Part shown: positions 44,570 to 55,730 of the stretch, in pieces
Numbering within the stretch: position 1 is the stretch's first letter
Layout of the letters: every line of letters starts with the position of its first letter
Assembly (NCBI GenBank): GCA_964020085.1
Contig: OZ026604.1
Location: forward strand, 12,228,912-12,292,911
Direction of reading: 5' to 3'
Origin: Micromussa lordhowensis
Lineage: Eukaryota > Cnidaria > Anthozoa > Scleractinia > Lobophylliidae
Length of the DNA: 64,000 nt
Translations under genes and position numbers: made by a program
Notes under the pieces: generated by a model
The model's database searches: none
The model's input: only the letters and a program-made list of their open reading frames with translations
What the model was told of the DNA's origin: nothing

Positions 44570-45049
44570 GCATTTTTTTCCATTATGGAGTATGGAACAA
44601 GGCAGGATTTCTTCTTCACAATTGAAAATAGTCACAAATTACAGTGCAAGGCACCTATATATTTGGGTTGTAGAGTAACACCATTACTTGAAGAAAAACC
44701 ACTTTGACTCCTTCAACGTTGCTTTTATTTCAAAATTCTGCTGTTCAATGTTTTAACATACATCTTTAACAGTTAACAATAACATTTTTGACATGTTCAG
44801 CTACTCCATGTAACAATATAATGATGTAACAAGATAACTTTGGGAAACTTTTAATAACAGTGAATAAATATTGAATGATTATAAATATGATGTTGATGCA
44901 ACAATACAGCTTTGGCAACCTGTTGGTAACAGTAAATAAATAACGAATGAATAAATATATTGAGAGTGATTTTACTCATCTCCTAAGTAAAATTTTGAGT
45001 AATACACTTTATTATTTCCCCAAATATGGTGGTCTAAGTTTATAAAGGC
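44570..45049. other. Non-coding spacer between the inverted copies
   Basis: AT-rich with a diverged direct repeat (AACAGTGAATAAATATTGAA / AACAGTAAATAAATAACGAA). No gene. Confidence 0.4.
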
Positions 45050-45425
45050 TTGGAAGGAACCATATTTTGGTCTCTGTTTTAAATAGTGAGCCACAATTAG
45101 GTAAGCTGACATTCAACAAGACCTGTGGTTTAAAGGCTGGGAAGGAGCCTTTGATTTGTTTACGAACGCTCTCCCTGAAAATGTCGATTTGTTAAATGAG
45201 CTTCTTGTCAACAAGACGTTTTCCCAACTTAACACTTTTCTCAATTTGATCCATGTACTTATGTGAGCAATAGTGACACTTTTGTTCCTGTGGACCAATT
45301 TCAAATCCACAGAAACAAGACTTCCCATTTGTAACCCTCTTTGGAATGTATGTCTGCTTGTGCTGAAGGTTTTCTTCTTCATAAAAGTCCCTTTGGATTT
45401 GCAACGTCAACAGCAGGAACAAAAT
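45050..45425 (-). pseudogene. Inverted partial copy of the 43.9-kb gene, with zinc-ribbon segment
   Basis: About 140 bp (45050-45190) is the inverse of 44070-44210: GTAAACAAATCAAAGGCTCC appears on both strands. Upstream on the minus strand a frame (45422-45192) reads [20 protein letters not shown], a C-x-C...C-x2-C zinc-binding pattern absent from the first copy. The two copies may be remains of one transposon family in head-to-head layout. Confidence 0.5.
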
Positions 45426-46337
45426 CGCAATATGCTAAATATTCAGCAGCACCAAACCCAGCAAGTGCAACAACTGCTCAAGCAACAACAACTTTACACT
45501 TTGGCTCTAACTTTGCCGCAACTTGAAGTTCCCACATTTGCCGGCGACCCTATGCCGCTTCATCAGAGCGTTTGAGAGCATGATCGTGGCAAAGACCACG
45601 AGCTAAAGTGCGAGAATGTATTACCTTGTGCAGTACACGGCGGGCGATGTTCAGGAGTCGATGCGTAGTTGTTTAGCAAGGGATTCGGAGGAAGGGTATC
45701 GAGAGGCTCGAAAACTGCTCGCTAAACGGTATGGGCAGCCGTACAAGATTGCTTCTGCTTATGCAGAACGCGTGACTAATGGACCAGCGACAAAAGCGGA
45801 AGATGGCGCAGCGTTACAGTCCTTTTCTGCTCTCTTGACAACCTGTAAGAACACATTGAATGACATCGGATACCTAAGCAAGATTGAAAACCCAGACAGT
45901 CTAAATAAAGTAGTGGCCAGGCTTCCTTTCAGCCTACGACAGAAATGGCGCGAAGTTGCAGACGGAATAACGGAGGCAAAGGCAAGGGAGGTGACAATTG
46001 CTGACATTGCAATTTCGTAGAGAAGAAAGCCCGCATACTAACACACCCGATATTTGGAGACATTATCAGTGAGCCGAAAAGCAAAAGTGTCCTTGATGGG
46101 AAAAGACCCGCAGCGTTTGCGGCTGACGCCCATAATCCCAGTAGTAGTACTGATGATGATGTCTCGGATGACACCTTGGTGCTGGGACCCAGGAGACCCA
46201 CCCTCAGCTGTCCATTATGTAAGGCTACTCTTTGGTTGTCCCAGTGCAGAGAATTCAGAAGGAGAAACGTCAAAGAGAGATATCAGATTGCAAGAGAGAA
46301 AGAGCTTTGCTACAACTGCTTGATCCCCGGTCATTAT
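45390..46337 (+). pseudogene. BEL/Pao gag (DUF1759-like) up to the zinc knuckle
   Basis: It opens with a Gln-rich coiled segment ([16 protein letters not shown]), then [15 protein letters not shown] and, in the 45616-46020 frame, the DUF1759-like part ([35 protein letters not shown]). After a stop at 46018 and a frame change come LSCPLCKATLWLSQCREFRR and ERYQIAREKELCYNCLIPGH, the first half of a CCHC knuckle. Gag forms the particle, and the knuckle binds RNA. Several frame changes make it a pseudogene. Confidence 0.8.
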
Positions 46338-46663
46338 ACATACATACATACATACATACATACATACATACATACATACATACATACATACATACATACA
46401 TACATACATACATACATACATACATACATACATACATACATACATACATACATACATACATACATACATACATACATACATACATACACACATACACACA
46501 CACATACACGCATACATACATACATTGAAGCTTCCCCATAGGGGCTTTTCAGCCACAATGTAAACAAAACAAAAACAAAGTAATCATTAATAAATTACCT
46601 ACAATAGTAAAATAAGATATTATAAATGGAGCTAAAACTGTATATACAATTGCAATATAAAAG
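46338..46663 (-). mobile_element. 5'-truncated LINE tail with (TATG)n 3' end, inserted in the gag knuckle
   Basis: On the minus strand a short 3' UTR (46663-46526), with the self-complementary GCCCCTATGGGG, is followed by a (TATG)n tail, seen as (TACA)n at 46336-46525. CR1/L2-type LINEs end in short tandem repeats, and the tail has expanded into a microsatellite of about 190 bp. It separates CYNCLIPGHY from AAVCPKTSFCKADGC, the two halves of the BEL knuckle. Very long Tyr-Ile-His-Thr and Met-Tyr-Val-Cys frames here are artefacts. Confidence 0.75.
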
Positions 46664-47886
46664 TTATGCTGCCGTGTGTCCAAAAACGAGCTTTTGTAAG
46701 GCAGATGGTTGCGACGACAAGCATTCGACATCCACCGGCTGTGCCTGCTCCCAACGGAACGCAGTCAGACATTGGAACCAGAGTGCGTATGTTAATGTCA
46801 AAAAACTGCAATGTGCCATTTTTCCACTATCATCTAAAGTCGGGTCATTCAGGCCTGGAACATGTGCTGTACTTGATTCGTGAAAGTTTTTGGATCCTTA
46901 ACGCGAGACCTGCTGTCAAGAGCGTGCTACGCGGCTGCTTCGACTGCAAAAGAAGGCAAGCGCCTTTAGGGGAGCAGCAAATGGCAGACTTGCCCACAGA
47001 CCGCGTGACACCTGAGAAACCGCCTTTCACGTTCGTAGGAGTCGACTGTTTTGGCCCGTTCGTAGTGTGGAGAGGAAGAAGCCATGTTAAAAGATATAGG
47101 GTCTTTTTCACCCGTTTGTCCATAAGAGCCATACATTTGGAGGTCGCTCACAGTCTTGATACAGACTCCTTTATCAACGCCATGCGACGGTTCATTGCCC
47201 GAAGGGGACAACCCGAACAGGTAAGATGAGACAATGGTGGGGATTTTGTTCGTGGGGAAAGGGAATTCCGTGAAGTAATCGAGGGCTGGAACCAAAACAA
47301 GATTGGCGAATTTCTGCTGCAACGGAATGTTAGATGGACATTCAACCCCCCAGGAGGTTCTCATCATGGTGGAGTCTGGAAACGTTGCATTAGGACCGTG
47401 AGAAGGAGCAGATCCTTGGCAACGTTACTACTTGAAGTGGAGTCTATTGTGAATGGTAGACTGGTGACTAAAGTCTCAGACGCCCCGAGAGACCTGGAGG
47501 CCCTTGCACCAAATCAGTTGCTGTTACTTCGCTCAGGGCCTTCGGCACCACCTGATCTCTTCTTCAAAGAGGAAATTTACTCTCGCAGACGCTGGCGAAA
47601 GGTTCAATACCTAGCAGACATATTTTGGCGCAGGTGGATTAAGGAATACCTTCCCTCCCTGCAAGAAAGGCAAAAATGGAATCGGCCAAGGAGAAATTTT
47701 GCTGTCGACAACATTGTCTTAGTGGCTGATCTGAGCTGCCCACGAAGCTGCTGGCCGATTGGCCGAATATTAAATGTTCATAGAAACACACAAGATGGTT
47801 ATGTGCGAAGAGTAACAGTGCAGACCAAAGGATCGATATTACAACGACCAATCGACAAAATTGTTTTCCTTGAATCCGCTAATTAG
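46664..47886 (+). pseudogene. BEL/Pao gag end joined to integrase and DUF5641-like tail
   Basis: AAVCPKTSFCKADGC completes the knuckle (46664-46720). After the deletion comes the integrase H2C2 region HLKSGHSGLEHVLYLI...VLRGCFDCKRRQ (46840-46955), then the core: FVGVDCFGPFVV with the first Asp (about 47041) and, after an in-frame TGA at 47227, DNGGDFVRGE with the second Asp. GGSHHGGVWKR follows at about 47360 but the usual third acidic position is not clear. The tail WRKVQYLADIFWRRWIKEYL...LVADLSCPRSCWPIGRI (47600-47770) is DUF5641-like. Stop at 47884. Confidence 0.85.
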
Positions 47887-48395
47887 ATGTTGGATCATCT
47901 CTAGTCATAGTAGCGGAATTATTTGGGACTCAGTATGCAAGTTGCAAAGCGAACGGGCTATGGCATTGGAGTTCCCGTGGATTTCCGCGATCAAGAACCT
48001 CTTACCGAACTCAGAAGGGAATCCCCTTCTTTGAACGCTACTTAAGAACTAAACTTATCATTCTATCATGCAAGCTGCGAAAGTGACAGCATTGTCTGGT
48101 AAATGCTAATTGTATGTCGCATTTAGGGGCTGGAATGTAACTTTCGTGCTATTCTGCCCTAAGAGGCCCACTGGGACATTAGATATTTCGCGCGCGTCAG
48201 GCTATTAAGCTAATAAGGCTAGTAGCTTTAAATTCGGTGGCAACGGTCAAAGAAACGTTTTTTTTTTCTATCCTCGGGTTATTAGAGGTAGTTGTCGTTA
48301 GTATTGTAAGTTTTCTCGCGATCATCGTCGCCCAGAGGCCTATCAGTCATTGCGGGATAAAGGTGTAAGTCTGTGTTTTCGTAGTTAGTTCTTTC
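47887..48395 (+). other. Probable BEL/Pao 3' LTR region
   Basis: Directly after the polyprotein, no coding. T-rich tract at 48258-48268 and AATAAA at about 48418. A matching 5' copy is not in the window, so LTR limits cannot be set. Confidence 0.45.
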
Positions 48396-48469
48396 TGTCT
48401 TCAAACTCGTTGTTGTGAATAAAACGTAACGTTTACGTGTTTTAAACGATGTTTGAAGGGCGCTACAAA

Positions 48470-48795
48470 TTGGCCTCGTGTTACGACGATAACAATAGGC
48501 AACCAGTAGAGGTCCCTCAAAATAGGCGTCATTTGGTCAAATCGACGAGCTCCCACTATCAGTCTAGCCGCGGTATTCTGAACTCTTTGTGGCTTAGCAA
48601 GTTTATTGGAGGACAGGCCATATAGGAGACTGTTACAATAGTCTAGATGTGAAATAAGGAGTGCATTTACCAATCGTTTGAGTGGGTCCGGAGGTAAATA
48701 CTTCCGAATGAGGCCAATAGACTTAATGAAGAAGAAAGCTTTTTTACAAAGATCATTGAGATGGCTGGATAAGGTGAGGTTAGCGTCCATACACT
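48470..48795 (-). pseudogene. CR1/L2-like LINE, RT thumb fragment
   Basis: On minus, MDANLTLSSHLNDLCKKAFF, then IGLIRKYLPPDPLKRLVNAL, SHLDYCNSLLYGLSSNKL, RVQNTAARLIVGARR and YWLPI: the conserved region behind the RT active site of Jockey-superfamily LINEs. The upstream part is missing, and the 3' end abuts the BEL element. Confidence 0.85.
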
Positions 48796-50812
48796 TTCAC
48801 ACTTTCACACTTTATTTCTTTTCTTACAAAAAAGTTAAGTTTAGGTTGACTCGCAGATAGCAAAATTTGCTAATCGACGCAGGTCAATCATCAATAAACT
48901 TTAGTTACAATGTATAAGGAAAATTAAAAACTAAATAGTTAGACATTGTCAAATTATAGAGAGAAGCATAACTGGTAAATACAATAAAGTACAATAAAGT
49001 ATAGAAGTAAATTAAATAGTGAAGCAATCGGGTCAATTTGTTTTAATTATGCAGTCTTTAAGTTTGGAGGAGATATTTTCAACATCAAGATAAGAATCTT
49101 CACTATCTAGTACCTGAAATAAAGAAGTTTTCATTTGTTTATTAAAGGAATCTTTTGATAATGTTTTAAATTCATTTGGTATCTTATTCCAAATTTTGAC
49201 ACCAATACGCGAGAAAGCCTTTTTTTGTAAGTTAAGTCTACAGTACTTTGTACTAAAGAACTGCGATTTGGATGATCGAGTATTGTAGGTATGAATATGA
49301 GATATTTTAGTAAATAGTTTCAAAATATTTTTTGGAGCGCTTTGGTTGTGCACGTCAAACATTAGTTTACTTACGGCTTCATAATATAGGAATGCAACAG
49401 GCAGAATGTTTGCTTTGGCAAATAAAGGGATGGCATGTTCTCTTCGATCGGTGAAATAGATTAAGCGCAAAACTCGCTTTTGAAGAACTAAAATCTTGTT
49501 TAAATAAGCATTTGATGCATTGCCCCAGGCAAGGAGTCCATAAGTTATATAAGGTAGAATTAATGAATTGTAAATATTTACGAGGACGGTAGATGGAACA
49601 AAGTACCTCAACTTTGCAATCATCCCTATTTTTTTTACCTATTTTTACGATAACAGAGTCAATATGGCTTTTCCATGACAAATTTTGATCAATTAAGACG
49701 CCTAGATATTTGATATAACTTTTTTGCTCTAAACTGATTCTTTGGTTTGTCTCACAATCTAAGATACTTCTTTGAGGAGAAAAATGCATTTTTTTCTGAC
49801 GAGGACGAAAAATTCAGAAATTTGATTTTTTTGTATTCAATGTCAATCTATTTGTAGTTAACCAATCATGTAGGTTATTCAACTCTACATTAACCGTTTG
49901 TTCGATCGCCTTAAGATTTTCATCAGCATAAAGTATATTAGTATCATCAGCAAAGAGATAAAATTTTAGTTTATCAGAGCTAAGGTGAATGTCATTTATG
50001 TAAAGTAAAAATAGAAGAGGGGGGACACCACAAGGGGAGATAAGTTTTGTTGATAAATACTCTCCAATCTGAATTGTTTGTGTTCTATTTTTTAAATATG
50101 ATTTAAACCTTGTCATTTATCAATCCCCGGAAACCGTAAAAGTTCAATTTATCGAGTAATATTTCATGATTGACCGTATCAAATGGCTTTTTTAGGTCAA
50201 TGACGACACCGCATGAAAAGTGTCGTTTATCCATATTACTCAGTATATCTTCGACAATATCAAGTACTGCATGCTCTGTGGAATGTGACTTATTCTTTAT
50301 TTTAATTGATGTCCTTATTCCTTTTGTTATCCACGTTTTTGCAAGTTGTTTAATTTTACGTGTGGATAAAATTTTAACAGGCGCATGATTATTCACGACA
50401 GAATTCAATTTTCTGTAGAAAGATGAGAATAGTTCATCAATATTATTTGCTTTTAAGGCAATAATAGCATCAGAATCGATCGCGAACAAATCATTCTTCA
50501 GAGGAAAATTGAGAGAATCGCGTTTTTAACTGTTTTCTTGACAGTTTTGTTTCGATTAGATTTCAAAATATAAAATTGAGAAAAATGATCAGAGACATCG
50601 GTAATAATGTTTCCACTAATTAGAACTTGATCAGGATTATTAACGAAAATATTATCAATAAGAGAGGCTGAGTTATTACATACGCGTGTTGGTTTGTCAA
50701 TAGTTGGAAGAAGATAAAAACTCTGTAGGGCCAGTAGGAAATCCTGACTATACGAGGATGATTCCGTCTTTAAGACATAGATTAAATACATAGATTAAAG
50801 TCACCATTAAAT
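48796..50812 (-). mobile_element. CR1-like LINE, 5'-truncated, with (CACTTT)-type tail
   Basis: On minus: endonuclease end (GDFNLC at about 50800; ASLIDNIFVNNPDQVLISG; TDVSDHFSQFYIL), RT (VVIDLKKPFDTVNHEILLDK, then LFADDTNILY at about 49950) and post-RT region (YIKYLGVLIDQNLSWKSHID; LPYITYGLLAWGNASNAYLN) down to 49033. It has four frame breaks. The 3' terminus shows repeated CACACTTT (48790-48812 on plus), the short-tandem tail of CR1 elements. It begins inside the endonuclease, directly joined to an integrase frame. Confidence 0.85.
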
Positions 50813-52860
50813 ATGCATCTTATTCTTGTAGTTTGATCACTTTGTTTTGTAAAATCATTGTCCTTGGGTAAAACATTTGCACGTTTGGATGAGCTGCCCT
50901 CTTTGCAACAAAAGCCCCCGGGGACTCTTTGTGTTACCGCATTTGCCTCTCTTCCGTAGAAAACTTCGAATGGAGACTGACTACCGAGGACATCCATTGG
51001 TTCTTCATTGAGGATTTTCTGATACTCTCTTAGCTGGGAAACCCAGTTCACTCCAACTTTTGACATATGTCCAAGGTCATACATAATTTTTTTGCGCAAC
51101 GTGCGGTGTGATCGTTCCACTTTGCCCTGTGATTGGGGATGGTACGGTGAGCTTCTTATTATCTTCACTTCTAGTTTTCGACACAAGTGCCCAACTGCTT
51201 TCTTGAACTCTCCTCCATTATCACATTGCAAAACTTTTGGTGGGCCAACCTCAGAGTAAAGTTCTTCAAGCTCTTTTGCCACCTGCTTACTCCCCTTTCC
51301 AGTAAGAGGGCGTAGCCATATGCACCGACTAAAAATGTCCTGTATTGTCAAGATATACTGAAATGTTCTTCCATGCAGTTTTGCCGACGCACGCTGCATG
51401 TCCACAAGGTCAATCTGATGGCATACCTAAAAGGAAAAATAAAAAGTGGTGTTAGGAGCTATTTTGGCATGCCAAAAAAGAGGATGTAATGTTTGCACTA
51501 CAAAATCGGCGTCGTGCAAACGAAAGGGGTAACAGCAGTGATAGCGATGCGGTTACAGGTGACATTTTACTTGCAAGTTAGGACAATAACTAAAAGAAAA
51601 ACTAGCATACAGATACTTCTTTAGTATGAGCGACAAAGAGAGACACAGCGGGAGCGTGTTTTATTACTTGTGGTGTTTCTATTGTATTCTTTTTAAGAAT
51701 ACTAGCGTTAAAAGGCCATATAATAAATAACTTATTAACCTAGTCCGTTCGGTAATTACAAGGAATTCTCAGACCTCAGCCTTGATGTATTGACCGAGCG
51801 AGGCCTCGGTCTGAGATTTCCCTGTAATGACCTCACTCTTGGTTTGTAAGTGGTCTATATACCCTTGACCACTAACGTGTTAGGTGCACACATCCTCTTT
51901 CGCAATAATCGCACCCAATTTCACGACCTTCTTTGCGAACTGTACTCGAGATTGTCGGATTTCCTATACAAATTTTCCCACCAAATGGAGGCGATTCCTT
52001 TTTTATCCGACGCGAGCTCAGGGACTAATTGTTATATGGACTTTGCATGATAATCCAAACGAAAGCAAAAAATATTCTGGTCACGGCGATCAAGAGGCTT
52101 CTTTGCTCAGGTTATACCAGGTCAATAGAAATCTCTGACCAACGTTGAATCGTATTTTAAGATCAGTCATGTTGGTTTTAATTCCGTAATGAATTTGCCG
52201 CTTTTTGCTTGATATCAACATTCTCAAATCCGCCTAAAATATATTAATATGTCTCACTTAACTGGTTTTAAAATCTTCCCTTTAATATCAAGATAAGTTA
52301 CTGGTTTTCAGTGTATAACTTGATTTACATGACAAAATGCTCTCTTACCTGCACGGCTCGAGCACGGATTGTTCGTGAAATGGCCTTGTTGGTAAAACGT
52401 GCATTCACCTTTTGATTAGCCTTGCTTCTAGATAAAACTTGTTGGAGCTGCGGCTCGCTAACCCCTCTTCTTTAATCGGTGCTTTAGTTTTCTTGCTCCA
52501 ATAAATACCCTTGCAATGTTTAAATTCCTTTCTGACAACATCTCGCAGCTCGGACGTTTTCATGACCGCCTTCCCGGCAAAAAACAGCTTTTCCTCTCCA
52601 TTCACATTCTGGATGCTAAACTTTGATTTGTTTCTCCAAAATTTTACGCAGGACGCTTTCTGTTTTGCAGACCTTTGCTTGACTGGCACATCAAACTCGC
52701 CTTTTGTAAGTTCGACGAGCGTGTCGTAAACGGCATCATTCACAGCTGACATCTGGCGATTTCGTTGATTTTCGCCATTTGCAGTAGAGATACTGACATA
52801 AAGCGACACCACGATAAGCAAACACATAAACTTGAAAGCAAGAAACATCTTAAGAAACAT
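50782..52860 (-). pseudogene. Spliced integrase-core gene (transposon-derived), interrupted
   Basis: Exon 1 (52860-52349) starts with a hydrophobic leader (MFLAFKFMCLLIVVSLYVSI) or, more likely, at MSAVNDAVYDTLVELTKG; it continues with KQKASCVKFWRNKSKFSIQN and a 1-base frameshift near 52425 before VNARFTNKAISRTIRARAVQ. A GTAAGA donor follows at 52348 and a pyrimidine-rich acceptor ends at 51427. Exon 2 holds the integrase triad: QIDLVDMQ, VLQCDNGGEF and PQSQGKVERSHRTL (D and E about 35 residues apart). Phases match across the splice. The frame then runs into LINE sequence at about 50812. It resembles integrase genes widespread in cnidarians (from memory, not searched). Confidence 0.75.
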
Positions 52861-54500
52861 CTTAAGAAACGAACTCCAGACAGTTGTGATAGCTTCTGAT
52901 ATCTCATCACGTGGAATGAATTGAGAGTCTGTTACAACGTGCCTTCTCTATTCGATTCACTGACAGGAGAACAATCGACTTTTTATTCAGAGCGTGTGAA
53001 TGGAAGGCGCGAAAACGCAGTTCAATAAGTGGCAAATAGCTTGTCATAAATAGTCATTGTAGTAGCACAGTGTTATCGCATTCATGGAAAACTTCATTAA
53101 CTATTTTCTCTATTTTCTCGCCTATTACTTGCTTGCATTGTTTATGTTTTAAAAATATCAGTTCGCAATTTTCTGTCTCTCTCACCAAGTTTCCTTCAAA
53201 AGTAACTATAAATACATGCTAAAATGTAAAGTTAAGGACTTGTGACATTTTCTTTGTTTTGGACCTTTTGTTTTAATTTGCTCTTCTTTTTTCTTTTGTT
53301 TTGTGTGAGTTTCCCGGTTCTTTTCACCTAGGATGAGCCAACTTCCGCCAACTTGCCAACATTTGCATAGCAAACGCAAGCAGGTCATATACAACAACAT
53401 TCTAATAGTTTAGAGGGTTTAAATTTTAAACATTAGCCTATGAGTCCACCTACCAACCGATCAACAAATGACGAACAAGTGTCGATTTAAGTTCAAACTG
53501 GAGGAGATAATACTGGGCCGTTTCAGTTTTATTCACGCTTGAAGCTAGGACATCCGGCCGAAATGTTATCACTTGCCTGTGAAATTACTCTAACAACTTA
53601 AATACTATTGAACTCCAATTCTTAAACTCGTTCATTCCCCTGCTCGTGTCGTGTAATTAGTGCACACATCATCAGGAAGTTTTAAAATAAAACCAAGTAT
53701 ACCCGTTCAAATTTCGGCATAAACTCTTACATTTCGTAAAAAACACAGTTATGCGTCGAGGATTTATACGTCAGTGACATAATTACATGATAATTTTTTG
53801 AGGGCCCGCAGTCACGGCTAAACTTCCGCCTGTTACCTGGATGCATAATCGCGTGGTTTGTTTCCTGGATGCTTCTGGGACAAAACGTTGGTGTGGCAAG
53901 ATTGTGTGAGATTGGCTTGAAGGCCAAATAACTTTGGCATTGACGCAAGAAAAGCTAAAGCACATTAAACATTCACACCGGAGAGTGCAATTTCGCAAAT
54001 CCAAGTACATATGTATACAGTCGAACCTCTAACATGTACACGTAAAGGACAGAACGAGGTGTCCGTATTCGAGAGGTTTCCATTTGACAGTGATTGTTGC
54101 GATGATGTCGCTTTTACGACCCCAGTGACAGCTAAAGAGGTGCAAACAGGCTCATTCTTGAGTGCCTTGTTAATTACTATACCGTATTTAGTATATGTAA
54201 TCGCATAGGCCCAAGGGCAATTAATAAGGGATTAATTTCACACGCATTTTCAAAGTTTTCAGAAAATTACTTGAGTCGTAAATCGACGACGGCAATTTGC
54301 ACTTGCGATTACTTGTTTATCACATAAAGGGCAAAGTTCTGTACAAAAGCCCACTTTCAAGGTCTTGCAGGTTTCCCGGCGGTAAAGAACCGGCTAGCAG
54401 TAGAACGGAGAAAGCCTGCTACAGTGGTAAGTAAACCACTACAAGTTCAATTCACCCGGAGTGATTTCTTTAGAAACAAAACTTCAAGCAATGTAATTTT
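52861..54500. other. Unassigned non-coding stretch
   Basis: No recognisable gene or repeat; short open frames lack motifs. Confidence 0.4.
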
Positions 54501-55007
54501 ATTCACCTGTTTCGCGAAGCTTGCAACGGGTGTGAAACTACTTCATCGAGCGATGAAGGACGTAAACAAGTGTCCAAATGAGCTGTAACAACCTCTTGAA
54601 ACTCCTTTCCATCGCAAGAACTTAATGTGGGAACAAAAATCATGCTATTTTGTACGCCGATAACGTGACTCGTGATACTAATATTAAAGGCGACCCGAAG
54701 CGAAACGAAGAAATTACCTTTCAGTTTGGCAGCCATGATGTTCTGTAACTCTATGCTTCATGCGACACCCGCCATCCTGACTCAAACTTCGTTACAGGCC
54801 GCGAATCAATACATTTTTGGATGGAAAAATCCTTTTGCTTTTCCACCAAAAGACTGCACTTTGCTGCATGTCGATCTTCTTTCACGTTATGATGTAATAA
54901 TCGGGTTTAGAGCAAACTCAGAAGTGATGCGTTTCTGAAACTTTTAAAAATCCGTTTGAAGCAGAAAACCAACTTAATACAGGCGCGCTTAGCCAATCAA
55001 CATCAAG

Positions 55008-55041
<34 letters not shown>

Positions 55042-55379
55042 TGTCTCAGCCAATCAGCATTTAGTAATTTGCCCCGTATGTGATAACTCGAATATGAGTT
55101 ATGTACATGAGTACTTTTCATGGCTTGCAGGCTTGAAGAACTGAAGAACGTAGAGATATTGAAGAGAGATCTGAATGAAAAAGTGTTGAGATATACTCCC
55201 TTAGAAATTAAAAACATCACTATTGATGAAAATAGGATTTCACAAGAAGTAGTGTTTTTGTTTCTTTAAGGGGCTGTAAAGAGCTTGGTTCACGACTTAG
55301 GGTCTAATAGAAAATTTCAAGTCAATTTCATGAAGAATGAGAGTGGCAAGTTTGTGGCCCCTTAACATGAAGTCATAGC
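54501..55379. other. Mostly unassigned; possible small first exon on minus
   Basis: On minus, ATGGCTGCCAAACTGAAAGG at 54736 is followed at once by GTAATT, which could be a start-containing first exon of seven codons. Nothing downstream supports it. Otherwise nothing recognisable. Confidence 0.25.
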
Positions 55380-55382
55380 CAG

Positions 55383-55590
55383 TTTATTACATTTATGGTT
55401 AAGCCTTATTACATTTATGGTTGTTCAGTTTATTACATGTATGGGCAAATTTTATTACATTTATGGTTTGTGGATTTATTACATTTGCGGTTAAAAGTTA
55501 TTACATTTATGGTTAGTATTACATTTATGGTCAATTTTTATTACATTTATGGTTGGTATTACATTTATGGTTTTTATTACATTTATGGGT
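55383..55590. repeat. Minisatellite of TTATTACATTTATGGT units
   Basis: TTACATTTATGGT recurs about eleven times with spacing of 15-30 bp. The unit is probably the tandem 3' end of the adjacent minus-strand LINE fragment, expanded. Confidence 0.85.
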
Positions 55591-55730
55591 GATACAGTGG
55601 AAGCCAGCTTTTCAGTTGTATCATTAAAGTATTCAATGAATTGATCTGGGGAGTTGTGTTGACGATAAATTATTCCACATATGACATTTTTTTGTTTCTC
55701 ATGGGAAATTTCTATCCACAATGCTTCCAT
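55590..55730 (-). pseudogene. LINE endonuclease fragment joined behind an RT fragment
   Basis: On minus, EALWIEISHEKQKNVICGII and YRQHNSPDQFIEYFNDTTEK are from the endonuclease domain of a CR1-like LINE. They follow, in frame, the RT-derived KIRNLGVTM. An endonuclease should precede RT, so this is a chimera of two LINEs. Confidence 0.75.

Larger units (their letters stand above)
45390..48465 (+). mobile_element. BEL/Pao LTR retrotransposon, internally deleted, probable 3' LTR
   Basis: Order on plus: gag (45390-46330), zinc knuckle split by an insertion, then directly integrase and a DUF5641-like tail (46800-47886). Protease, RT and RNase H are missing, which is a deletion of more than 2 kb in the 46780-46830 zone. 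Downstream, 47890-48465 probably includes the 3' LTR, ending GGGCGCTACA; no matching 5' LTR is in the window. A TGA interrupts the integrase. It is dead. Confidence 0.85.

Noticed and set aside
46215..46567. Long open frames on both strands over the TACA tract
   Set aside because: They only translate a tetranucleotide repeat (Tyr-Ile-His-Thr or Met-Tyr-Val-Cys); no real protein.
54503..54736. MAAKLKGNFF frame as a host gene
   Set aside because: Only a possible start and donor; no downstream exon or motif.
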